From assembly GCF_048569485.1 (NCBI RefSeq), contig NC_134356.1:95728604-95792603 (forward strand): a DNA stretch of 64,000 nt, given 5' to 3'. The translations under genes and the position numbers were made by a program. Under the pieces are notes generated by a model. The model ran no database searches. It saw only the letters and a list, made by a program, of their open reading frames with translations, and was not told the origin of the DNA. Below are positions 1-11,832 of this stretch, piece by piece. The DNA comes from Anomaloglossus baeobatrachus. Its lineage: Eukaryota > Chordata > Amphibia > Anura > Aromobatidae. Position 1 is the first letter of the stretch; every line of letters begins with the position of its first letter.

Positions 1-181
1 CACTGCACGTGCAGGGTCTGACAATGTTCTGCTCTTCAGCCCTACACTTCAGACACGGCTGCTCCACTCCTTCTCCTCTAACTGTCACTGCACAACTCTC
101 TTCCAGCTTCACTACAGCACCACACTAACTGATATGTGGAGGCTCCGCCCCCTCCTGGGTCCGCTCAGGGGTCCCCTCTAA

Positions 182-212
<31 letters not shown>

Positions 213-656
213 TGGTCAAAGGGTGCCTGTGTGTACACACCCTACTCAGCCTTTGGGATTACCTGTTTGTACTGACCCAGCATGGGTGCAGTACTCAGTG
301 ATACCTGACCAGGTCAGGGGCGCCACACATGCACCATTTTTTAGAATTCGGCACTACTATTGTCAGCAAATACAAGAGAAAAAAAGAAAAGTAACTTCAA
401 TAAATCGCAAATGACGGATCGGGGCCTCTGGCTATGTGTAGGCAAAGCTGAAAAAGCACGACAATAAAAGGCATTTTATCACCTGAATAAACAGGTTTTT
501 GTTTAGACCTGTTTGGCCTCATTTTTCAGCTCCAGGAAGAATGTGTAATGCTTAACCTCCTACATGGCTATGATGATTTCTTCATCGCCAGGACATTCAA
601 CCATAACTACAAAGTATGATTTCAGATTGAAATTAGATTTTACAGAATCATCAGAC
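1..656. other. No gene recognised; contains (TG)n microsatellite
   Basis: I see no exon or transposon end that I can name in this stretch. A (TG)n run of about 14 units lies at 182-210. The small open frames here have no recognisable domain and one simply runs through the TG repeat. Confidence 0.5.
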
Positions 657-659
657 TAA

Positions 660-1232
660 AGGGCCCGTTACACGCTACGATATATCAAACGATATGTTGT
701 CGGGGTCACGTCGTTAGTGACGCACATCCGGCATCGTTTGACATATCGTAGCGTGTGATAGCTACGAGCGACTGTGATCGAGCAAAAATACTCACCCTAT
801 CGTTGCTCGCTGACACGTCGCTCATTTTCAAAAAAATCGAACGTCCTTCTGCACGCCGGTTGTTCATTGTTCCCGAGGCAGCACACTTCGCTCCGTGTGA
901 CACCCCGGGAACAATGAACTGCAGCTTACCTTCTTCCGCCGGCAATGCGGAAGGAAGGAGGTGGGCGGGATGTTACGTCCTGCTCATCTCTACCCCTCCG
1001 CTTCTATTGGGCGGCCGCTGAGTGACGTCGCTGTGACGCCAAACGTCTCTCCCCCTTCAGGAAGTGGATGTTCGCCGCCCACAGCAACGTCGTTTGGGAG
1101 GTAAGTACGTGTGATGGGGGGTTACCGACTTTGCGCAACACGGGCAACAAATTGCCCGTGTTGCACAAACGATATGAGCGGGTGCGATCGCACATGCGAT
1201 CAGACAATAAATCGCCGCGTGTAAAGCGGGCT
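660..1232. mobile_element. PIF/Harbinger-like MITE, copy 1
   Basis: This non-autonomous DNA element begins AGGGCCCGTTACACGC and ends GCGTGTAAAGCGGGCT, an imperfect terminal inverted repeat. It is flanked by the direct repeat TAA (657-659 and 1233-1235). A three-base TWA target is the hallmark of PIF/Harbinger insertions. The interior is rich in CpG and in short palindromes of the CGATATCG/GCGATCGC kind, unlike the AT-rich flanks. It has no transposase. Five relatives lie elsewhere in this window and share the motif 'gtcacgtcgttagtgacgc'. The superfamily is inferred from target and ends only. Confidence 0.75.
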
Positions 1233-1239
1233 TAAATCT

Positions 1240-2099
1240 GAGATGTTTGGAACAGCACTATGCCGGCAGGAGTAATGGCATCCTAACGTGAATTTTATTT
1301 TTACGTTATCAGTATAAGTTTTCCTTTTTTTCACTATTGTAGGATAAGGGTGTTTTCACTTGGTGATATAATTTTTTTTTTTTATTAAAATAGGACTAAT
1401 TCTTTATGAAATTTAGTAGAGTTAAAATGTGTCTATGATAGCATGGTCTGAAAAATTGCAATGTCCTATTGAAAATATTAAAGATTCCACTTTCAATCAA
1501 AATTGCTGTTACTAGCACTGTTCTCGTGAAAAAAAAGTGTCCAATATATAAAACTATTTATAATCGTAATTTGTAACATGGGGAATGGGGAACAAATTAT
1601 GATATACATTTTAGTAATTGTCTGTGGTTATAAATTAAAAAAAAACAATTATTTCCCCTATTTTTCCAGATATTGCCTGATATCAGAAAAAACAAACATA
1701 AAAATGAAGCTCCATATCTATCACTAAAACACAAACAATACTTGAATATCTGAACGAGAAAAAATGTTACAGCTCTTTAAGCCAAAGGTACAAAATAAAG
1801 GGAATATAGGCCTAGTCAGGAACGGGGTAAATGGCCCGGTCTACACATGGTTAATCCACTCAGTTGCATCACTGAAAATAAAAAGATTACTCACCTCCCG
1901 CAGACCAGCCAACACTAGTGTTCTCAGAGGGTGTTTGTGTTTGTTTGGGTGACATTGTTGTGTTACGTGACCACTGCAGCCAATCATTGATGGCTCATCA
2001 ATATTCCATCAGAGTGGAAATCTGCCCTGACAAAATAGTAAGGGCTACAGCCATGAACATGTCAGAACATCCACCAGTGAACTACCCATGGGTTTTCTT
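1240..2099. other. AT-rich spacer, nothing recognised
   Basis: AT-rich sequence without an exon, transposon terminus or RNA gene that I can identify. The 62- and 84-codon open frames near 1764-2172 have no family resemblance that I recognise. Confidence 0.4.
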
Positions 2100-3745
2100 T
2101 CAGGCCCATTGCCACAGATGTATAGAATCAAACACCCACCCACACAGGCTACCTTTACTGACATTTTATTAAAGAATGGCTCATTCTAAAAAACTTACTG
2201 AATATGAGTGTGGTCCTGTAATAGGATGTCACCATTGTGACAAATCAGTTTGGGAAAGTTCTTAACTTCTAAATATTCCACTATCAACGCAGCCATAAAA
2301 TGGTAGACCATGTAAAGGTACAGAATGGGGTCGAAGAGTACTGACTCGCAGAGTGTATAACAGTTTTTAATGCTCTGCTATCTTAATAACTTTTGTGTTC
2401 CCTACCTTCCCTAGGATAAGCAGCAGCACAAAACTGTGGAGAGAGCTTCAAGACATGAGTTTCAATGGCCAAGAAGCTTCATGTAAGCTTTACATCACCA
2501 AGGATAATGCCAAGCATTGGATGGAGCAATGTAAACCACACCACCATTGGATTCTGAAGCAATAGTCATAAGGAATTATGCTATCTGGTAGTCTGAGTAG
2601 CGATTCTCCTGGTTAATGGCAGGAGAACATTATCTGCTTGACTGCAGCTGTACAGTTTGGTGGACGAAAAATAATGCCATGAACTCGTGTTTCACAGTTG
2701 GTCTTAAAGTCTTAAGGGTGCTTTACACGCTGCGACATCGCTACCGGTATATCATCGGGGTCACGTCGTTAGTGACGCACATCCGGCGCCGGTAGCGACA
2801 TCGCAGCGTGTGACTCCAAGGAGCGACGATCAACGATCGAAAAATCGTTCAAAAACGGTGATTGTTGACACGTCGCTCTTTTCCTTAATATCGTTGCTGC
2901 TGTGGTACGATGTTTTTTGTCGCTCCTGCGGCATCACGCATCGCTGTGTGTGACACCACAGGAACGACACACATCTCCTTACCTGCGTCCACCGGCAATG
3001 CGGAAGGAAGGAAGTGGGCTGGATGTTACGTCCCGCTCATCTCCGCCCCTCCGCTTCTATTGGATGTCTGCCGTGTGACGTCGCTGTGACGCCGCACGAA
3101 CCGCCCCCTTAGAAAGGAGGCGGTTCGCCGGCCAGAGTGACGTCGCAGGGCAGGTAAGTCCATGTGACGGGGGTAAACGAGGTTGTGCGCCACGGGCAGC
3201 GATTTGCCCGTGATGCACAACCGATGCGGGCGGGTACACTCGCTAGCGATATCTGTACCGATATCACGGCGTGTAAAGTACCCTTTAGTTTCCGAGAAGG
3301 GAAATCTTACAGCTTCAGTATATCAAGAGATTTTGGACAATTGTAGCTTCCAGTTTTGTGGGAACAGTTTGAGGTAAACCCATTTCTGTTCCATCAAGAC
3401 TGGCCAGTGTACAAAGCAATGACCACCCATGTGCATGGGCATGTTTGGTGTAGTTAAACTTGAGCAGCTGAGTCCTAACCTCAACCCCACTGAACCTCTT
3501 TGGGATGAATAAGAGCAGAGGTTAATTTATGAGCCAGGTCCTCTCTTCCATCATCAGTGTTTCACTTCACAAATGCTCTTGAGAATCAAATGGCAAAAAC
3601 TCCCACAGAACCTCTCTGAACTCTTGTAGAATTGGAATCCCAAAGGATTGGAAGCTGTTGAAGTTGCCTTTGGATTTGGAATGGGATGTCATACAATTTC
3701 CTCTAGCTGTAAAGTGTAGTTGTCCTAATAAATGTCTATCTTTTG
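2100..3745 (+). mobile_element. Tc1/mariner relic interrupted by a MITE
   Basis: This is a decayed Tc1-type transposon on the + strand. A start codon at 2176 opens a reading beginning MAHSKKLTEYECGPVIG, the usual opening of the transposase DNA-binding region in this lineage. The C-terminal part is recognisable at about 3395-3620, where 'cctaacctcaaccccactgaacc' corresponds to the LNPTE stretch holding the final catalytic acid. Many stops and frame breaks show it is dead. A Harbinger-like MITE sits inside it at 2715-3284. No clear terminal repeat survives at either end, so the boundaries are approximate. Confidence 0.7.
2715..3284. mobile_element. PIF/Harbinger-like MITE, copy 2, inside Tc1 relic
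   Basis: The ends are AGGGTGCTTTACACGC and GCGTGTAAAGTACCCT, with direct repeat TTA at 2712-2714 and 3285-3287. Reading the Tc1 sequence across the join ('gtc TTA gtttcc') restores the host sequence with one TTA, so the three-base target duplication is well supported. The insertion therefore post-dates the Tc1 element. There is no coding capacity. Confidence 0.85.
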
Positions 3746-4181
3746 CAGGATAAACTTAGAGGTCTGTAGAATTTCATAATTCATCGAGGCGTATAGGAAT
3801 TAGGCAATTGTGTAATAAATGTAATTTGTTAGTGTAAATTTTAGGGAACTGCATTATATTAAGTTGTCTAATATCCTCTTATATGACCTAATATTAGAAT
3901 CGCAAGGAAACTAAGGAACCTGACAGCTAATTCTTGCTGCCCGAACCACAGAGAGCTGGTAACAGAGTCTGGCTTCGTCATTTCAGTCATGTGTATATTA
4001 CTGAGAAAACATACAATTAAAGGGAAGGTTTCAGGTCCCATATTTACTCTAACGTACAAGCAGGGTGATGTGTGGCCTAGAAACCCCTTCCTACCCATCC
4101 CTGTATTGTATTATTGTGTAATATGAATTTATAAAAAAAAACGTTTTATAACTTACATGTTCCCTATGTAAATAAGCAGAG
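3746..4181. other. Spacer, nothing recognised
   Basis: AT-rich sequence between the Tc1 relic and the fold-back element. I find no exon, RNA gene or transposon end. Confidence 0.4.
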
Positions 4182-4610
4182 GGTCTAGTCCCTTGGGCAT
4201 CGCTTCGCCCCGTGGGCGTTTGCATGATTTCCGTGGTATCACGCTCCTGTGGACATGATACCATGGAGTTACATGAGCGACGTCACCGTCAGCTCCTGGA
4301 GATCCTGCGCGTACGCGCTTGCCATTCAAACAACCTTCTTATCTGGGTGTTTGCTTGCCGACTTCATAAGCGCACGGCGCATGATCAGAAGCCTTCTGCG
4401 GCTCCGACCATGCGCAGAGCGCGTCTAAACCTGGCAGGCAAACACCCGGCTAAGAAGACTGCGCGAATGAGAAGTGCGCCCCCGCAGGATCTCCCGGAGC
4501 TGACGGTGAGATCGCTCATGTAAATCCATGGTATGACGCCCACAGGGGCGTGATACCACGGAAAACATGCAAACGCCCATGGGGCAAAGCGACCCTCAGG
4601 GGACTAGACC
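4182..4610. mobile_element. Fold-back (palindromic) MITE
   Basis: Two inverted arms of roughly 140 bp face each other around a centre near 4395. The left end is GGTCTAGTCCCTTGGGC and the right end reads GGGGACTAGACC. Matching inner blocks include 'gggcgtttgcatg' against 'catgcaaacgccc' and 'cgtggtatcacg' against 'cgtgataccacg'. GC content is well above the flanks. I could not find a convincing target duplication, so the superfamily is left open. Confidence 0.65.
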
Positions 4611-5647
4611 TTAAAATCTCTTGCTCTACATTATTATTAGATGAAAATTAAAACGACAGTTACACTTTAAGACTTTTAGTGAAATTAATTAAAAGTTACA
4701 TTTTAATTTTCACTCCAACTGGAACAGACGGTGAGTATATACAGATAGAAGCTTGAAAATTATATATTTACTAGTACACTGTAAAATAAAGCATATATGA
4801 CTGAAATTACAGAGACAGTGACTGATTCCTGCTGCCCAAACTACAAAACAACTGTCTGGAACATTTTAAGTGTTTTTCATGAAAATCATTTGAAGCAGAT
4901 GTTCAAACTTGGTACCTTCACTCTTTGTTAGGCAGTTTGTTCAGTATTTATTTATCCAGAGACAAATACAGTGTCATGCAGTGTGCTTCTCTGCACTTGC
5001 TAGGTGTCATGGCGGCATTGGACTCTGTTCACACTGCAGAGTCTGACAGGCAATCTGGTGTTCAGCCAGAACCGGACGTTGGCTGTTTCTTGTTCACTGC
5101 TCATCAGTCCAGCAGGAGTTGATTCCTCCTGGCTTGTGAACTATTTCTAGGAGCTCAGATTGCTATTGACCACTCACAGCTGCCTCCACCTGCCTAAAGT
5201 GCTGGATCAGGTTCCTCATTGCCAATTATAACTCCAGCGTTGCTTCAGCGATTCGAGTCTTTAGTGTATAATCCAGGTATTGGTGACCAGTTGTATGATA
5301 TCTTGTATGGCGTGGAAATATCCCTTTTGTCAGTTTATTTCCTCCCTGTATTTAATTTCTTCCTATGGACATGTTGTCTCTCCCCTGTGTCTGTTTGCAG
5401 TGTGTTTGTGTTTTGGTTCTCCCCTGTTTGGTTCTCCCCTGTATGCATTATCTGTGGGGTTTGTTACTTTGGTCCCGGCCCTTCTTGAGAGTTGGGGGAT
5501 AGGGGGTGTTATACCAGGGTCATGCTGGCGGTCCAGACCTCGCCACCATCTGACACTAGGATAAAGGATAGTGCAGGGTCCACAGTCTGAGGGCCAGTTT
5601 AGGAGCCCCTGCTCAGTAACTCATCACTTCCATGACATACAGCGCTA
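4611..5647. other. Spacer, nothing recognised
   Basis: No host exon or transposon end is recognised. Short open frames of 65-94 codons around 4925-5564 overlap one another in different frames and match nothing I know. Confidence 0.4.
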
Positions 5648-5755
5648 TAAGGCTGTGTCCGCACTTTGCTTTTTACCTGCTTTTTTGCTGCTTTTTCAAC
5701 TGCAGCGTTTTAATGCCAAAATGGATGTGTTCTGCTTTTCAAGCATAGTCTATGG

Positions 5756-7827
5756 CAGTGATGGCGAACCTATGGCACGCGTGCCACCAGGGGCATGCAG
5801 AGCCCATTCTGCTGGCACGCGTGCTATCGCCTGATCCTGCCGGTTTGATCTGCTGGTGCAGTCGTGCCGGCAGATCAAATCTGTGTTGGAGCAGAGGAGA
5901 CATTTCTCCTCGCTCTGACACTCCTCCTCTCCCAGGCTGCAGGTGTGTTGCCTAGGAAACGGAGGAGCGTCAGAGAGCGGCGCCAGCGTAATGACGTCTT
6001 TTGGCCGCGTGGGAACTGAGGACCCAGGGCGCGCAGCAGGGAAGCAGGTGCAGGAAGGTGAGGTGTGTGTTGCTTTTTTTTTTTTTATAACTCGTGTGCG
6101 GCTGTGTCAAGGTGGGGATGGACGGGGCCAGCGCCAGCATGGGGTGGGGGAACGCACATGCCAGCATGGGGGTGGGGGAACGCATATGCCAGCGTAGGGT
6201 GGGGGAGGGGGAACACACATGCCAGCATGGGGTGGGGGAGGGGGAACACACATGCCAGCATGGGGGGGGACATGCATGCCAGGATGGGAAACATGCATGC
6301 CAGGATGGAGGAAACATGCATGCCAGGATGGAGGAAACATGCATGCCCGGATGGAGGAAACATGCATGTCAGGATGGGGGAAACATGCATGCCAGGATGG
6401 GGGAAACATGCATGCCAAGATGGAGGAAACATGCATGCCAAGATGGAGGAAACATGCATGCCAGGATGGAGGAAACATGCATGCCAGGCTGGAGGAAACA
6501 TGCATGCCAAGGTGGAGGAAACATGCATGGCAGGGTGGAGGAAGCGTACATGCCAGGATGGAGGAAACATGCATGCCAGGATGGAGGAAACATGCATGCC
6601 AGGATGGAGGAAGCATGCATGACATGGTGGAGGAAGCATGCATGCCAGGGTGGAGGAAGCATGCATGCCAGGATGGAGGAAACATGCATGCCAGGATGGA
6701 GGAAACATGCATGCCAGGATGGAGGAAACATGCATGTCAGGATGGAGGAAACATGCATGCCATGATGGGGGAACCATGCATGCCAAGATGGAGGAAACAT
6801 GCATGCCAAGATGGAGGAAACATGCATGCCAAGATGGAGGAAACATGCATGCCAGCATGGAGGAAGCATACATGCCAGGGTGGAGGAAACATGCATGGCA
6901 GAGTGGAGGAAGCATACATGCCAGGATGGAGGAAACATGCATGCCAGGATGGAGGAAGCATGCATGGCAGGGTGGAGGAAGCATACATGCCAGGATGGAG
7001 GAAACATGCATGCCAGGATGGAGGAAACATACATGCCAGGATGGAGGAAACATGCCACGATAGGGTACATTTACCAGAAAGGGGAACATTTGCCAGGAAG
7101 GGGTACATGCTAGGAAGGGGGACATTTACCTGGATGGGGGAACATTTACCAGGAAGGAGGTAAATTAAACAGGATTGGGAACATTTACCAGGATGGAGGA
7201 CATTTACCAGGAATGGGGTACATGCCGGGATGGGGGAACATTTACAAGGATGGGCAATATGTCAGGATGGGGTACATTTGCCAGCATGGGGGAACATGCC
7301 AGAATAAGGTACATTTACCAGGATGGAGGACATTTACCAGAATGAGGTATATTTACCAGGATGGGGCCATGATGGGGACAAATATACCAGAATGTAGGAA
7401 ATATATATCAGGATGGGGGACATGTTTACCAAGAAGTGGCCCAGGAAGGGGGACATAACTACACAATGAAAGGGGAGGGGAGCAACTCTTACGTCTTTAT
7501 GGGATTTCAAGATGTTCAGACTTTGAAATGTAGATGTGGATTACAGGGTGATATCTGATTGCATTCCAAGCTAAAATCTGTCTAATATGCTGCAATGTTT
7601 TCCAGAAAGATCAATCCAACTGCTGTGTCTGGAAAGGGCAGGGGCTCAGCTTCAGTGTGTGGTAAGCATGCACGAGCGTCATGCCCCCTGCTGAAGAGAA
7701 GAGAAGACTGTAAAGGTAAGGTTAAAATCAATTATTTACATGATAGGATTGGTTGGCACTTCGGAAAAAAAAATGGGTTTAGGGCTACAGTTTGGGCACT
7801 CGGCCTGTAAAAGGTTCGCCATGACTG
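5756..7827. mobile_element. Non-autonomous hAT element carrying a minisatellite
   Basis: The left end is CAGTGATGGCGAACC. The right end reads GGTTCGCCATGACTG, its inverse with one mismatch. A perfect eight-base target duplication, GTCTATGG, lies at 5748-5755 and 7828-7835. Eight-base targets and CAGTG ends are established hallmarks of hAT elements. No transposase is present. Instead most of the interior (about 6118-7460) is a tandem array of a unit of about 23 bp. The subterminal right sequence 'gagtgcccaaactg' (on the - strand) is typical of vertebrate hAT ends as I remember them. Confidence 0.92.
6118..7460. repeat. 23-bp minisatellite inside the hAT element
   Basis: The unit begins AAACATGCATGCCAGGATGG and continues AGG. 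It is most regular from about 6280 to 7056, roughly 34 copies, and decays into looser 'ggaacatttaccagga' units to about 7460. The array is stop-free in several frames on both strands. Because 23 is not a multiple of three, three units give a 23-residue repeating peptide, and this produces spurious open frames up to 346 codons. Nothing suggests these are translated. Confidence 0.95.
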
Positions 7828-7998
7828 GTCTATGGGAATTTGGGTTTCTTGTGCGCACTATGCTGTTCAAAATGCTGCCTTTTTGTGGCAGAAATTTGGG
7901 CAAAAACTCATCAGAACACATCCATTTTGGCATTAAAACGCTGCAGTTGAAAAAGCAGCAAAAAAGCAGGTAAAAAGCAAAGTGCGGACACAGCCTAA

Positions 7999-8089
7999 CA
8001 GTAGATGTTATATGACTATAATTCTTAGCAGGGCTGCACTGTTGATATGGGCAACAAAAACATATTTGAGGATTTTTAGACAGCACTTC
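7999..8089. other. Short spacer
   Basis: Spacer of about 90 bp between the MITE and the next repeat; nothing recognised. Confidence 0.3.
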
Positions 8090-9329
8090 TGTAACACTCA
8101 CCACCGGGGATAGCGACGAATGGGAGTGAACCCACTGGACCACAGGGGAAACCCAGGCTTACCCTTTCATGGGGCTTAACTAAGCGCCTGCCACGAGGCA
8201 GGATGCCAGGTGCCACTCCCAGGGCAGTAACGGGACAATGGTAGCTGAGCGTTGCAGGGAGACAGCCGGACTAGGGTCAAGTAACATACAGAACAGACTG
8301 TCAGGATGGGCACAGGCAGGACAAACGAGGCTGGCAGGACAGGCAGGGAAGAACAGGAACACAGTCTGGATGGGCAGCAGGCAGGCACGGGTCATCAGGC
8401 ACAGGTCACCAGGCAAGGGACATCAGGCACAGGACATCGGGGATAGGTGCAGCCAGGACGGGACATCGGACGGAACTCCAGTCATCTGGGTCCAGGTCAT
8501 CAGGTACGGATCACCAGGCATGTGACATCAGGCACAGATTATTAGACACACGCACAACTGGGGCAGCTGAAGCAGAGAGGATGACAGGTGCAGGCGGGTA
8601 CAAACACAGGTGCAGGATACAGGCTGGTATGGACTCAGGTACAGGATTCAGGCAGGTACGGACACAGGTACAGGATTGAGGGCTAGTATCAGGGAACAGA
8701 CAGGACAGGTCCAGGAACAGAGACAAGACAGACACAGCAGAGCAGAACTGGTTGCAAGCAGCACTGTTGCTGGAGGCTAGGAGACCAGAGCAGACAGACA
8801 AGACCAACACACAGGGTAGGATCAGAATCCTAATGCATTGCTCTAGCCCCTCCCATCAGGGGGAGGAGCCTTAAGTGAATGGTGCCTCCCAATGATAGGC
8901 TAGGGATACCATAGCAAGGTATGCATGCTTCCTCCCAAAAAGGATAGGAAGCATGCGTGTGCCCGCTCCCTAGGCTGGAGGCAGGAAACCCCGCGCAGCA
9001 TACCTAGGGCCTAGGCAGGAGCTAAAGGCCACGCACACGTGGCCATCCTTGGGAGAGGCGAGCCGGGGAATGCACTGCACGTGGATGGCAATGAAGGGAC
9101 AGGGAGGATCATGCGACATGTGGGTGGCCATGGGGGGGGGACGAGCCAAGGACCACAAAACATGACGATGGCCGTGCAGGAGCGCAGAGGACCACGCAAC
9201 ACGTGGGCAATTATGCCGGTAAGCAGAGGATCATGTGGCATGAGGATGGCCATGCAGAAAAGAGAAGGGAACAGGGACATGGTGCTAGGACATCGCGGAG
9301 CGCCACGCACTAGGGAAGCTGGTGCTACA
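8090..9329. repeat. Dispersed repeat, possibly a solo LTR
   Basis: A block of about 1.24 kb begins TGTAACACTCACC and ends GGTGCTACA, so it has TG...CA ends as LTRs do. The interior is rich in 'caggcacaggt'-type degenerate repeats (8280-8820) and then in CA/GC-rich sequence with no long frame of known type. The flanking five bases match only in part. I remember this opening from frog repeats but cannot name the family. It could equally be another repeat class. Confidence 0.35.
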
Positions 9330-9812
9330 TTTTCTATAAATGTCTGTATTGAAGATTCAAGGAGAGTTTTATTCTCAGGTTAAAATTATTGTATTATGCC
9401 CAACAGTAACAGCTGGTGAAAAAATTATTCGTATGCAGGGATGTACAGAGGATAAACATGAAACAATGATAGCTGACTCAACACCAACTAAATACAGGAA
9501 GAAGGGTGGGGTTTACACAGCTAGACAGGACAAACTTCAAAAAGCAAACCTGATTGCAGAGCAGTATAACAGCAATGATACAGTCATAATACAATACTGT
9601 ATCATTCTCAAGAGGCGGAACATGACATTCACCTTCTGAAATCTTTAAATTTCTCATAAAACAATTTTGAGCAACATCCTTGAATGATGTCCACCACTGG
9701 CTCTTGGATCCTGAAATACAAAAAGAAACATGCCAAAACTTGCAACAACATAACTGCAAATATTTGTATAGTCTACGTTTGGGGTTAGTGGTCTGTAGTC
9801 GACAATAGTATA
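9330..9812. other. Spacer, nothing recognised
   Basis: No exon or transposon end is identified here. Open frames of 99-119 codons on opposite strands overlap each other and look like chance. Confidence 0.35.
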
Positions 9813-9814
9813 TA

Positions 9815-10890
9815 CTGTGTGCAGAACTATTAGGCAAATGAGTATTTTGATCACATGATACTTTTTATGCATATTGTCCTATTCCAAGCTGTATAGGCTT
9901 GAGAGCCCACTACCAATTAAGTAAATCAGGTGATGTGCATCTCTGTAATGAGGAGGGGTGTGGTGTAATGACATCAACACCCTATATAAGGTGTGCATAA
10001 TTATTAGGCAACTTCCTTCCCTTTGGCAAAATGGGTCAGAAGAGAGATTTGACGGGCTCTGAAAAGTTCAAAATTGTGAGAAATCTTGCAGAGGGATGCA
10101 GCAGTCTTGAAATTGCCAAACTTTTGAAGCGTGATCACAGAACAATCAAGCGTTTCATGGCAAATAACCACCAGGGTCGCAAGAAGCGTGTTGGGCAAAA
10201 AAGGCACAAAATAACTGCCCATGAATTGAGGAAAATCAAGAGTGAAGCTGCAAAGATGCCATTTACCACCAGTATGGCCATATTTCAGAGTTGCAACATT
10301 ACTGGAGTATCAAAAAGCACAAGGTGTGCCATACTCAGGGACATGGCCAAGGTAAGGAAGGCTGAAAAACGACCACCTTTGAACAAGAAACATAAGATAA
10401 AACGTCAAGACTGGGCCAAGAAATATCTTAAGACTGATTTTTCAAAGGTTTTATGGCCTGATGAAATGAGAGTGACTCTTGATGGGCCAGAGGCTGGATC
10501 AGTAAAGGGCAGAGAGCTCCACTCCAGCTCAGACACCAGCAAGGTGGAGGTGGGGTACTGGTATGGGCTGGTATCATCAAAGATGAACTTGTGGGACCTT
10601 TTCGGGTTGAGGATGGAGTGAAGCTCAACTCCCAGACCTACTGCCAGTTTCTGGAAGACAACTTCTTCAAGCAGTAGTACAGGAAGAAGTCGGTATCGTT
10701 CAAGAAAAACATGATTTTCATGCAGGACAATGCTCCATCACATGCATTCAACTACTCCACAGCCTGGCTGGCCAGTAAAGATCTAAAAGATGAAAAAATA
10801 ATGACATCGCCCCGATGTTCACCTGATCTGAACCCCGTAGAGAACTTGTGGTCCCTCATAAAGTGTAAGATCTACAGGGAGGGAAAATAG
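9815..10890 (+). mobile_element. Tc1/mariner element, 3' truncated
   Basis: The left end CTGTGTGCAGAACTATTAGG follows a TA dinucleotide (9813-9814), the Tc1 target. A subterminal inner copy, 'gtgcataattattaggcaac', sits just before the transposase start. The sequence is recognisable as transposase to about 10885, then passes into unrelated repeat DNA, so the right terminal repeat is missing. Confidence 0.85.
10031..10885 (+). pseudogene. Tc1-type transposase, broken
   Basis: The frame from 10031 runs 196 codons. It starts MGQKRDLTGSEKFKIVRNLA, a helix-turn-helix paired-like region with 'SLEIAKLLKRDHRTIKRFM', followed by a second DNA-binding segment ('STRCAILRDMAKVRKAEKRP'). The catalytic domain begins near 'KVLWPDEMRVTLDGPEA', whose D is the first acid of the DDE triad. 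After about 10590 the reading shifts frame, and an in-frame TAG occurs near 10676. Recognisable remnants follow: the second acid in 'IFMQDNAPSH' and the third in 'SPDLNPVENLWSLIK'. The protein lacks its C-terminus because the element is truncated. It is not a host gene. Confidence 0.88.
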
Positions 10891-11829
10891 TTCAGAGACG
10901 CTGGCTGCTGCTGTTCGGCACACTGCAGCTGTGACCCGGGGAGGGTGGGTGCAAATTCTTTGCACCCACTCTCCTCAAATGGAGGGTCTGCACTCCTAGA
11001 AAATGGGGGATACGTTCCCTGAACGTGCCCCCCATATTCTAGAAGGTCCAGAATCATCGCGGGACTTTCACAATGGATAACAGGGACCCGATTTTTTTTT
11101 CTTTTCAATAAATTGGTGAAAGAGGGAATATTTTGGGGAGTGTTTTTTCAAATAAATTTTTTTTTGGTTGTCAATTTTTTTTTTATTACTGTCAATTAGT
11201 TATGTCTGGTATCAGATAGACGCCGTGACATCACTAATTGCTGGGCTTGATGCCAGGTGACATTACACATCTGGTATCAACCCCATTTATTACCCCGTTT
11301 GCCACCGCACCAGGGCAACGGGATGAGTTGGGGCGAAGCGCCAGGATTGGCACATCTAATGGATGCGCCACTTCTGGGGCGGCTGCGGCCTGCTATTTTT
11401 AGGCTAGGAAGAGTCCAATAACCATGGCTCTTCCCACCCTGAGAATACCAGACCCCAGCTGTCAGCTTCACCTTGGCTGGTGATCTAATTTGGGGGGACC
11501 CCACGTTTGTTTTTTTAATTATTTATTTATAAATAATTAAAAAAAAAACAAAACAGCTTGGGGAGCCCTCCAAATTGATCACCAGACAAGATGAAGCTGT
11601 CAGCTGTGGTTTGCAGGCTACAGCTGTCTGCTTTACCCTAGCTGGCTATCAAACATAGGAGGCATCCCACGTAATTTACTTTAATTATTTTTTTTCTTTT
11701 TGGGCTAAATACAAGGCTAGGCATCCTTTAGTGCCACATGAAAGGCACTAAAGGGCGCCAGCTGAGAATATGCAGGGGGGTGGGACGTTATATATGTTTG
11801 ACATCTATCCATTCATGCATTGTAGCATT
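10891..11829. repeat. Dispersed repeat sequence, one part shared with 54.2-54.9 kb
   Basis: This stretch holds repeats but no exon. About 11270-11700 ('ccctgagaataccagacccc', 'ggtgatctaatttggggg', poly-T/poly-A tracts) resembles, in opposite orientation, the block at about 54180-54930 ('agggtgggaatggccatgg', 'cagccaccccagaaatggcgc'). The block at 10900-11100 ('actcctagaaaatgggggat') is a repeat-like sequence I cannot name. No target duplications were found. Confidence 0.45.
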
Positions 11830-11832
11830 TTA

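Larger units (their letters stand above)
5651..7995. mobile_element. Palindromic PIF/Harbinger-like MITE split by a hAT
   Basis: The ends GGCTGTGTCCGCACTTTGC and GCAAAGTGCGGACACAGCC are near-perfect inverted repeats. They are flanked by TAA at 5648-5650 and 7996-7998. The left arm runs to 5755 and the right arm resumes at 7828. Between them lies a hAT element. An uninterrupted relative at 34132-34548 is about 417 bp and shows what the undisturbed element looks like. Confidence 0.85.

Noticed and set aside
6085-7125. Long open frames (up to 346 codons) on both strands with repeated HARMEETCMPGW- or HVSSILACMFPP-like peptides
   Set aside because: They are produced by a 23-bp tandem repeat that has no stop in several frames. 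There is no splice, promoter or family support, and the array lies inside a hAT element.
10031-10621. Candidate host gene encoding a helix-turn-helix protein
   Set aside because: It is the N-terminal part of a Tc1-type transposase within TA-flanked terminal sequence, with later frame breaks.
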